Below, piece after piece: positions 6,136 through 13,148 of a DNA stretch of 15,217 nucleotides (position 1 is the stretch's first letter; every line of letters begins with the position of its first letter). Location: the NCBI GenBank assembly GCA_005799205.1, contig SYHM01000020.1, forward strand, positions 1 to 15,217. Direction: 5' to 3'. The notes under the pieces are model-generated. The model saw nothing but the letters and a program-made list of their open reading frames with translations. It was not told where the DNA came from and searched no databases. Origin of the DNA: Planctomycetia bacterium. GTDB lineage: Bacteria; Planctomycetota; Phycisphaerae; Phycisphaerales; SM1A02. The translations under genes and the position numbers were made by a program.

Positions 6136-7944
6136 ATGACACGACTTGTCGCGCCTCGCCTCTTCACTGTGCTAGCACTTGTTGGATCCGTGTCGGGGGT
6201 TGCTCTCGCTCAGAGCACGCCTGCACCCACCGCGACGCAGAACGCGCCGCCAAGTATTGCCCCAGAGGCGGTCGCGCCTCCAACGAAACAGAAGACGACC
6301 TCGTCGTCCTCGGATGGAGTGCTCTCGCGACAGAACGCCCCAACCGTGCGAGACCTCACTGCGTCGAAGGCCTCGAATCAAGCGATCACTGTGGGTGGCG
6401 CACCTGGCTCGAAAGAGCCGGTCAGTCAGACTCCAATCGTCGCTGGACCACCCCCAATTGCATTCGACCCTCCAATCCTGAATCTCGGTGAAATGCAGGC
6501 AGATGTGCCTAAGACTGGCAAGTTGATGATTAAGAACATCTCGGACAAGCCAGTCACGATCGCTCGAGCAATTCCCGGATGTGGCTGCACGACTGCCAAC
6601 GCGCCCAAAGATCCGATTCCAGTGGGAGGTTCAACCGAGATGGAGATCACGCTCAAGCCTGGTCCTAAGCAGGGCGTTCACCTCTCAAAGCGTGTCACTT
6701 TTCAAGTCGACGGCGCTGCACCCATCATCCTGACCGTTGAAGGTGATGTGGCCGCCTATGTCACCGTCACCCCCGATGTGATTGAAGGGGCGGCGAAGCT
6801 GCCAGACGGAACGGCCCCCTCAACGGATGGCAAACTTGTGGTCGCTGCGGCAGACGGACAGGCATTCAAGATCACTGGCGTTAATCCAATGGTCGTAGCT
6901 GACTTCAGTCCGGATGCGGCCAAGGAGCACATCATCAACATGGACTGGGCGAAATGGGAGGAGCAGGGGCGCGCCATCAAGGTCACCATTGCGACTGACC
7001 ATCCCAAGGCCGCTGCGGTCAGCGTCATGATCAAGCGCCCAATGCTTGCCAGCGACCGTCCGACACCACCGACGCCGACCCAGAAGGCTGCGCCGACGCC
7101 ATCGAGCGAGCTTGTTGTTGCCGCACAGCGCGGGGACATCGAGAAGGTCAAGGCACTCTTGGCGGTCGCAGGAACGAACGTCAACCAAGTTGATCCCGAT
7201 ACGGGCCGCACGGCGTTGCACTGGGCCGCACGGGAAAATCGTGGTGAGATTGTGACTCTGCTCATCGAATCGAAGGCTGATATCAACGCACAGGATCGCA
7301 CGGGGAAGGGTCCACTGACCCTTGCAGCCGAGACCGGAAGTGCCGATGCGACCAAGCGCCTTGCGGACGCGGGAGCGAGTCTGACGAATCGCGACTCAAT
7401 TGGGGGGACTCCTCTCAGTTGGGCGTGCGGACTTGGAAGCGCCGAAACCGTTGAGATCCTCCTCAACAAGGGTGCGGATCCGACGATCATCGATGTCAAC
7501 GGCCTGAGTCCTCTCATTTGGGCGGCTGGGATCGGCAAGCCCGAAAGCGTCGCGATTCTCTTGACGAAGTTTCCAAATCTCGACTTGAATCTCAAGGATG
7601 GAGTCACCGGTGACTCTGCCCTCATGCGTGCCGTTCGCAGCGGAAAGATTGAGAGCGTTCGACTGCTCATCAATGCAAAAGCTGATGTGAACAGCGTGAA
7701 TAAGCAGGGCTATTCTCCGATGCAACTCGCGGCGCTCTCAGGAACCCCTGAGAAAGTCAAGTTGCTGATTGAGGCGAAGGCCGATCTAAATCTCAAGGAC
7801 GCAACTGGCCGCACCGCACTCGATCTCGCTCAGCGCCGGACTGATGCGGCGGGCAAAGAAATCGCTGACCTGCTCATTGCGCAAGGTGCCACGAGCGCAA
7901 TCCCGCTTCCTGCTCCAGTTCCAGCGGCTCCCGTTGCCAAGTAA
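6136..7944 (+). CDS. Exported DUF1573-domain protein with C-terminal ankyrin repeats
   Basis: The 602-residue product starts with a signal peptide (about 1-26: TRLVAPR, then a hydrophobic core ending ALAQ). A Pro/Ala/Ser/Thr-rich linker reaches about 105. A DUF1573 domain follows (about 108-206): FDPPILNLGEM, LMIKNISDKPV and the signature PGCGCT (147-152) with its two cysteines, ending with the beta-rich LTVEGDV. A beta-rich region (207-305) and a second Pro/Thr linker lead to about eight ankyrin units from 324 to 585, for example TGRTALHWAARENRGEIV and KQGYSPMQLAALSG. The tail is Pro/Ala-rich. I infer a periplasmic or surface protein with two protein-binding modules; no catalytic domain is visible. 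The start is the ATG at 6136, chosen for its ribosome-site spacing. The gene is alone, between a divergent operon and its own terminator. Confidence 0.9.
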   Translation: MTRLVAPRLFTVLALVGSVSGVALAQSTPAPTATQNAPPSIAPEAVAPPTKQKTTSSSSDGVLSRQNAPTVRDLTASKASNQAITVGGAPGSKEPVSQTPIVAGPPPIAFDPPILNLGEMQADVPKTGKLMIKNISDKPVTIARAIPGCGCTTANAPKDPIPVGGSTEMEITLKPGPKQGVHLSKRVTFQVDGAAPIILTVEGDVAAYVTVTPDVIEGAAKLPDGTAPSTDGKLVVAAADGQAFKITGVNPMVVADFSPDAAKEHIINMDWAKWEEQGRAIKVTIATDHPKAAAVSVMIKRPMLASDRPTPPTPTQKAAPTPSSELVVAAQRGDIEKVKALLAVAGTNVNQVDPDTGRTALHWAARENRGEIVTLLIESKADINAQDRTGKGPLTLAAETGSADATKRLADAGASLTNRDSIGGTPLSWACGLGSAETVEILLNKGADPTIIDVNGLSPLIWAAGIGKPESVAILLTKFPNLDLNLKDGVTGDSALMRAVRSGKIESVRLLINAKADVNSVNKQGYSPMQLAALSGTPEKVKLLIEAKADLNLKDATGRTALDLAQRRTDAAGKEIADLLIAQGATSAIPLPAPVPAAPVAK

Positions 7945-7967
7945 GCGAAGTGTTCGCATTCAGTTAC

Positions 7968-7996
7968 AAACCCTCCGCACTGGCGGAGGGTTTTTT
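7968..7996 (+). terminator. Intrinsic terminator after the DUF1573-ankyrin gene
   Basis: CCCTCCGC (7971-7978) pairs perfectly with GCGGAGGG (7983-7990) around the loop ACTG. The stem is extended by AAA/TTT on the outside, and TTTTTT occupies 7991-7996. It lies 23 bases after the stop codon. Confidence 0.93.
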
Positions 7997-8046
7997 GTGC
8001 ACTGTGGGGCAACGTGATGGACAGGCGAATCGATTAAGGTAGTGCG

Positions 8047-9600
8047 ATGACTCACGCGACACTCCACTCGTCGACCGCATCAACCGCAACACGCGAGGCT
8101 TACGAGCTCTTGCTCACTCACACACGCGAAGGGGGGCTCGTCGGTGGCGTTGGGAGCATTCTTGGATGGGATCAGGAGACGATGATGCCACCCGGTGGAG
8201 TCGACTACCGAGGAAAGCAGTTTGCTTTGCTCGCTCGAATTGGACATCAGATGGCGACGAATCCGCGGGTCGATGGATGGCTCGCGGTCTGCGAAGGCGA
8301 TCGAGCATTCATGGAGGCTGGATCTGCAGAGTCAGCGCAGATCCGTGAACTTCGGAGAGATTTTACTCATGCGACGCGGCTCCCAGAGACGCTCGTGACC
8401 GAGCTCGCTGAAGTTTCGAGCAAGGCGCAGCACGAATGGGCCCTCGCGCGAAAGGCAAGCGACTTCGCACGGTTCCGTCCATGGCTCGAAAAGTTGGTGA
8501 CTTTGAACCGTTCGAAGGCCGCGTGTCTTGGAATCCCCGCCGGCGGCGAACCATGGGATGCACTTGCTGATCTGTATGAACCTGAGTGCACAGCTGCAAG
8601 CGTGACACAGGTCTTCGTGCCGCTCCGCGAGCAATTGCGCACGCTGCTGAGAGACCTTGCTGCGGGTAGTAAGAAGCCATCGAATCGATTCAACGAGACT
8701 GCGATGCCGATTGACGCTCAGATGGCCTTCGCGCGCAAGGTGGTGCAGGCAATCGGATTCGACTTTCAACGTGGCCGGCTGGATACAAGTACGCATCCCT
8801 TCTGCGGTGGAAGCCACTGCAACGACGTTCGGATGACGACGCGATTTACCGAGACATGCGTCAATGATGCCCTTGGCTCGACCATGCATGAAGCGGGCCA
8901 CGGCATGTACGAACAGGGGCTCCCCGCGAGCGCGATTGGGACTCCGCTCGGCACCGCGGTGTCACTGGGTATCCACGAAAGTCAGAGCCGGCTCTGGGAG
9001 AATCAGGTTGGTCGGTCGATGGCATTTTGGACATGGTGCGAGCCGCACCTCAAGAACACGTTCGGGGCTGCAGCACACTCATTCACTCTCGAGGATCTGT
9101 ATGGGGCGGCGAACATCGTCGAGCCTGGGTTCATCCGGGTCGATGCTGATGAAGCGACCTACAACATGCACGTCATGGTTCGATTTGAACTTGAGCGATT
9201 GCTCATGGACGGATCGCTCGACCCATGTGATCTTCCGCGCGAGTGGAACCGCCGCTATCAGGAGTATCTCGGGGTGACCGTGCCTGATGATCGTCGAGGC
9301 TGTTTGCAAGATGTCCACTGGAGCATGGGAGCGTTCGGCTATTTCCCGACTTACACACTGGGAACCCTCTACAGCGCGCAGTTCTTCGACGCGGCGAAGC
9401 GTGCGATCCCAGGGCTTGAAGAGGGTTTCGCGAAAGGAGAATTCAAGCCCCTCCTCGATTGGTTGAATCGCGAGATTCACACACATGGACGCCGATACAG
9501 GCCCGCCGAGCTCTGTGAGCGCGTGACGGGCTCTCGACTCTCTTCTGAGTGCTACTTGCGTTATCTCAGTGGCAAGCTGCGCCCGCTCTACGGCGCCTGA
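8047..9600 (+). CDS. Metallocarboxypeptidase, family M32
   Basis: This cytosolic zinc enzyme removes C-terminal residues from peptides. The 517-residue length matches the family (about 500). The M32 signatures are clear: GWDQETMMP (40-48), DVRMTTRFTE (260-269), the zinc motif HEAGH (281-285) within MHEAGHGMYEQGLP, and GIHESQSRLWEN, where Glu311 is the expected third zinc ligand. The C-terminal half has GFIRVDADEATYN and VHWSMGAFGYFPTYTLG, both typical. There is no signal peptide. The ATG at 8047 is preceded by AAGG, a weak ribosome site. The gene stands between the terminator at 7968-7996 and a convergent membrane-protein gene with which its 3' end overlaps by 13 bases. No terminator is visible there. 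Confidence 0.96.
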   Translation: MTHATLHSSTASTATREAYELLLTHTREGGLVGGVGSILGWDQETMMPPGGVDYRGKQFALLARIGHQMATNPRVDGWLAVCEGDRAFMEAGSAESAQIRELRRDFTHATRLPETLVTELAEVSSKAQHEWALARKASDFARFRPWLEKLVTLNRSKAACLGIPAGGEPWDALADLYEPECTAASVTQVFVPLREQLRTLLRDLAAGSKKPSNRFNETAMPIDAQMAFARKVVQAIGFDFQRGRLDTSTHPFCGGSHCNDVRMTTRFTETCVNDALGSTMHEAGHGMYEQGLPASAIGTPLGTAVSLGIHESQSRLWENQVGRSMAFWTWCEPHLKNTFGAAAHSFTLEDLYGAANIVEPGFIRVDADEATYNMHVMVRFELERLLMDGSLDPCDLPREWNRRYQEYLGVTVPDDRRGCLQDVHWSMGAFGYFPTYTLGTLYSAQFFDAAKRAIPGLEEGFAKGEFKPLLDWLNREIHTHGRRYRPAELCERVTGSRLSSECYLRYLSGKLRPLYGA

Positions 9601-9941
9601 TCGAGTGGGGGAGGAGGTGGCGCTTCAGCGCGCGCCTGCATCGCTCGCGGAACGCGCCCTGTCAACGCGATCGCACCGACCACGAGGGTCCAGAACGGCA
9701 CCATGCCGAGCCCTGGAATCGCTTCGGCCACGAACACCACGAGGAGCCATGAGGGACGACCGAGGGTCCACCAGAGGAGCAAGGCGGTTGCCATGTCAAC
9801 GGCGATCACGACCGGCGTCGCGATCACCGCTGCCGAAGTGAAGAAACTGAACCCATCTGAACTTACGGCAATCGCGAACGCGAGCAGCAGGCGCAGGCAG
9901 GAAAGGGTTTTCAAGGAATCTGTTGGCGTTGGCTCGGGCAT
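9588..9941 (-). CDS. Small integral membrane protein of unknown function
   Basis: The 117-residue product is counted from the ATG at 9941; upstream in-frame extension would run into the typA start. It has a short polar N-terminus, a hydrophobic segment at about 14-28, a long one at about 36-60 ending ALLLWWTLGRPSW, and one or two more at about 65-95 (FWTLVVGAIALTG). The tail is short and basic/Pro-rich, with six prolines in a row. I recognise no family. The gene is divergent from typA across only 33 bases and overlaps the carboxypeptidase 3' end by 13 bases on the opposite strand. Hydrophobic periodicity supports it as a real coding gene. Confidence 0.7.
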   Translation of the reverse strand: MPEPTPTDSLKTLSCLRLLLAFAIAVSSDGFSFFTSAAVIATPVVIAVDMATALLLWWTLGRPSWLLVVFVAEAIPGLGMVPFWTLVVGAIALTGRVPRAMQARAEAPPPPPLDQAP

Positions 9942-9951
9942 TCGAGTAGCG

Positions 9952-9968
9952 TTGCCTTGCTCAGGCAA
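9952..9968. promoter_or_regulatory. Inverted repeat in the divergent gap before typA
   Basis: TTGCCT (9952-9957) and AGGCAA (9963-9968) form a perfect six-base inverted repeat around TGCTC, in the 33-base gap between the membrane-protein start and the typA start. The right arm contains AGG, nine bases from the typA ATG, so a hairpin in the mRNA would hide the likely ribosome site. It could equally be a small operator or chance. Confidence 0.35.
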
Positions 9969-9974
9969 AATAGC

Positions 9975-11855
9975 ATGGAATACGACCAAAGCATCCTCCG
10001 AAATGTCGCGATCATCGCTCACGTCGACCATGGAAAGACCACATTGGTTGACGCGATGCTGCGCGCCTCAAGCGCTGCGACTGAGGTCGAAAAGGACGCC
10101 GAATGCGTGCTCGACTCGAATCCGCTTGAGCGCGAACGGGGGATCACTATTTTGGCGAAAAACTGCGCGGTGAATTACACCCTGCAGCACGGACCAACCA
10201 AGGGGCGTCCTCTTCGCGTCAACATCATCGATACGCCCGGCCACGCCGAGTTTGGTGGAGAGGTCGAGCGGGTGCTCCGGATGGCTGATGGATGCCTCTT
10301 GCTTGTCGACGCGATGGAAGGCCCGATGCCACAAACTCGCTTCGTCCTCTCGAAGGCGCTCGAGGTGGGACTTAAGCCAATTGTGGTCGTCAACAAGTGC
10401 GATCGGCCTGATGCGCGCCCCGATGAAGTAGTCAATGAAGTCTTCGATCTGCTGATCGATCTTGGAGCAGACGAGCTTGCGCTCGACTTTCCGGTCATCT
10501 GGGCGTCTGGGCGCGATGGATGGGCGAGTAGCGACCGTGACGATCGCTCTCGCGGGGTTGACGATCTCTTCGCAGCGATCGAGTCTCGGGTACCGCCACC
10601 ACGGTGCGATCTGACTGCTCCGCTGCAGTATCTCGTGGTGAATCTGGGTTCGAACGACTATGTCGGGCGCCTGGGGATCGGCCGAGTGTTCCAGGGCGTC
10701 CTCAGGGCGAATTCACCAGTCATTGTCTGCAAGGCCGACGGCACCATGCAACGCGCTCGCATCCAAGGGGTCAAGCGCTTTGAGGGGCTCGCACGACAAG
10801 CTGTCGATTCCATCAGTGCAGGAGACCTCTGCGCGATCGAAGGGATCACCGACATCGAGGTTGGGGACACGGTCTGTTCGCCAGACAATCCAATTGCGAT
10901 GACGCGTGTGAAGGTCGATGAACCGACGCTCCACATGATTTTCAGAATCAACGACGGCCCACTGGGAGGTCGCGAAGGCAAGTTTGTCACGAGCCGCCAG
11001 ATCGCGGATCGACTGGAACGTGAACTACGCGCGAACGTCGCCCTTCGCGTTGCGCCTGGTGAGAGTGCAGAGGAGTTTCACGTCTCTGGCCGTGGACTGC
11101 TTCACTTGGGAGTCCTCCTTGAGACGATGCGCCGCGAAGGGTTCGAGTTGACCGTAGGAAAGCCTGAAGTCATCGAGCGTGAGATCGACGGAGTCAAGCA
11201 TGAACCCTACGAAAAGCTTGCACTTGATGTCGCGCAAACTGTGATGGGTGGAGCGCTCGAGCTCCTCGGGCAGCGCGGTGCCGAAATCACGAAAGTTGAC
11301 ATGCGAGGGACCCGCTGCCATGTCGAGGCGGACATCCCCGCGCGAAGCCTGATCGGCTTGCGCACACGGATTCTCAACGCAACTGGTGGTGAGGCGGTGA
11401 TGCATCACTCGTTCTGCGATTACCGTCCAATTCGAGTTGCTCCCCGCAAGCGAATCAACGGGGTCATGATCGGCGTCGAGCCTGGAACGGCCACGACCTT
11501 TTCACTGCTCAATCTTGCAGAGCGTGGGGTGATGTTTGTGAGCCACGGCGATGTGGTGTACGAAGGCATGGTGGTAGGAGAACACAACCGTGATCGTGAC
11601 CTCCACGTCAATGTGGTCAAGGCAAAGCCGATGTCGAATGTTCGAGAGTCGAACAAAGAGGCAACGGTGGTCTTAAAGGCTCCGCGCCCGTTGACCCTCG
11701 AAAGTGCACTTGAGTACCTCGAGGGAGACGAGTACGTCGAGATCACACCAACAGCGATTCGGATTCGCAAGAAGATTCTCAAGGAGAACGATCGCAAGAA
11801 GATCGTTCGCCAACAGAAGGACCGGGAAGCTGCTGCGATTGGCGCAGACGAGTAG
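9975..11855 (+). CDS. typA: Translational GTPase TypA/BipA
   Basis: This GTPase binds the ribosome and helps 50S assembly, especially under cold or other stress. The 626-residue protein has all five G motifs: AHVDHGKT (15-22), RGIT (55-58), DTPGH (86-90), NKCD (140-143) and WASG in the G5 region. Domains II to V follow. The family-specific C-terminal domain is clear in GVMFVSHGDVVYEGMVVGEH, ANVRES-like SNVRES and YVEITPTAIRIRKKIL, which separates it from EF-G and LepA. I chose the ATG at 9975 because MEYDQSILRNVAIIAH aligns with the family start; the frame opens earlier at 9957. The gene leads a forward cluster, with lysC beginning 24 bases after its stop. Confidence 0.97.
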   Translation: MEYDQSILRNVAIIAHVDHGKTTLVDAMLRASSAATEVEKDAECVLDSNPLERERGITILAKNCAVNYTLQHGPTKGRPLRVNIIDTPGHAEFGGEVERVLRMADGCLLLVDAMEGPMPQTRFVLSKALEVGLKPIVVVNKCDRPDARPDEVVNEVFDLLIDLGADELALDFPVIWASGRDGWASSDRDDRSRGVDDLFAAIESRVPPPRCDLTAPLQYLVVNLGSNDYVGRLGIGRVFQGVLRANSPVIVCKADGTMQRARIQGVKRFEGLARQAVDSISAGDLCAIEGITDIEVGDTVCSPDNPIAMTRVKVDEPTLHMIFRINDGPLGGREGKFVTSRQIADRLERELRANVALRVAPGESAEEFHVSGRGLLHLGVLLETMRREGFELTVGKPEVIEREIDGVKHEPYEKLALDVAQTVMGGALELLGQRGAEITKVDMRGTRCHVEADIPARSLIGLRTRILNATGGEAVMHHSFCDYRPIRVAPRKRINGVMIGVEPGTATTFSLLNLAERGVMFVSHGDVVYEGMVVGEHNRDRDLHVNVVKAKPMSNVRESNKEATVVLKAPRPLTLESALEYLEGDEYVEITPTAIRIRKKILKENDRKKIVRQQKDREAAAIGADE

Positions 11856-11879
11856 GTGCGATCGTCGTAGGATTCAGGG

Positions 11880-13148
11880 GTGCCTGTCATCGTTCAGAAG
11901 TTTGGAGGAACGAGCGTCGCGGACGCTGCTCGGATTCGCAGGGCTGCGCAGCGCATCGCCGACGCGCGTAGGGCGGGTTTTGATGTCGTCGTGGTGGCGA
12001 GCGCGATGGGCCCAACAACAGATGAATTGATCTCGCTTGCTGAGGAGGTCTCGCCTGTTCCGGATCGGAGGGAGCTGGACATGATGCTTGCGACAGGGGA
12101 GCAGGTCTCAGTGGGTCTGCTCGCTCTGGCACTTCGCGAAGTTGGATGTGCAGCGAGCAGTCTGACTGGTGGACAGGCTGGAATTCGCACCGATGGCGTC
12201 CACGGCCGAGCGCGCATCACCCGCATTGAGTGCGGCCGGCTCGAACGAATGATTTCGCGTGGCGAGACTCCGGTCGTTGCGGGCTTTCAGGGGACGAGTG
12301 ACGATGGCGAGATCACCACGCTTGGCAGGGGAGGCAGCGACACGACAGCGGTGGCGATCGCTGCAGCACTGCGGGTCGCTGATGCGGGCGGTTACTGCGA
12401 GATTTATACCGATGTCGATGGCGTCTACACAGCCGATCCGCGCCTCGTGCGTGGCGCCGTCAAACTGCCTCGCATTTCGTATGAAGAGATGCTCGAACTC
12501 GCCACGCTCGGCGCTGGGGTCATGCATGCGCGCGCGGTGCTCTTTGGTGAGAAGTACGGTGTTCCGATTCATGTTCGTCATAGTCAACGGCCAGATCATG
12601 GAACGATGATCTCGCGGGAGAATCCAGGTATGGAAGAACTTGCCGTCGTGGGGTGTGCACTCAAAGAAGACCTTGGACGAGTCAGCATTCGTCAGATCAA
12701 GAATGCGCTCGGGTTGCAGGGCAGGTTGTTCACGGCGCTGGCCAGTTCAAACATCGTCGTGGATGACATCATGCAGACAGAGCACGGCTCGTCGACGATG
12801 ATCGCCTTTACCGTCGATCATGCCGACCTGAGTGACGCCAAGCAGATCGTTGCAAAGACACTGCTTGATTTGAATGAGGGCGAGATGTCGATCGATGTTG
12901 GCCTCGCGAAGGTGTCGGTCGTTGGCGTCGGAATGAAGATCCACGCAGGAGTTGCGAGTCGCATGTTTCGTGCGCTTGGCGAGGTCGGGGTCGCCATTCA
13001 CAACATTACGACGAGCGAGATCAAGATCAGTTGCATCATTGATGCCGCGAGCGGGCAGCGCGCTCTTGAGACCGTCCACTCTGCCTTTGGGCTCGGCCTT
13101 GGCATCAACGCGACGGTGGCCATGCAGACCGACTCGCCGCGCCTATGA
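11880..13148 (+). CDS. lysC: Aspartate kinase (monofunctional, two ACT domains)
   Basis: The enzyme phosphorylates aspartate, the first step to lysine, threonine, methionine and diaminopimelate. The 422-residue product has KFGGTS (7-12) at the start of the amino-acid kinase domain, GRGGSDTTA (149-157) and DVDGVYTADPR (178-188). Two ACT-type regulatory segments follow at about 265-340 (SIRQIKNALGLQG onward) and 345-405 (VSVVGVGMKIHAGVASRMF, NITTSEIKIS), so allosteric feedback by lysine and/or threonine is expected. There is no fused homoserine dehydrogenase. The start is a GTG at 11880, with AGGATTCAGG just upstream as a weak ribosome site. It follows typA by 24 bases, and its TGA overlaps the ATG of the downstream kinase gene by four bases. 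Confidence 0.97.
   Translation: MPVIVQKFGGTSVADAARIRRAAQRIADARRAGFDVVVVASAMGPTTDELISLAEEVSPVPDRRELDMMLATGEQVSVGLLALALREVGCAASSLTGGQAGIRTDGVHGRARITRIECGRLERMISRGETPVVAGFQGTSDDGEITTLGRGGSDTTAVAIAAALRVADAGGYCEIYTDVDGVYTADPRLVRGAVKLPRISYEEMLELATLGAGVMHARAVLFGEKYGVPIHVRHSQRPDHGTMISRENPGMEELAVVGCALKEDLGRVSIRQIKNALGLQGRLFTALASSNIVVDDIMQTEHGSSTMIAFTVDHADLSDAKQIVAKTLLDLNEGEMSIDVGLAKVSVVGVGMKIHAGVASRMFRALGEVGVAIHNITTSEIKISCIIDAASGQRALETVHSAFGLGLGINATVAMQTDSPRL

Noticed and set aside
6756..7673. A 305-codon reverse-strand open frame inside the DUF1573-ankyrin gene.
   Set aside because: It is a mirror of the sense gene; its composition (Ser/Ala/Arg-rich) is typical of antisense frames in GC-rich coding DNA.
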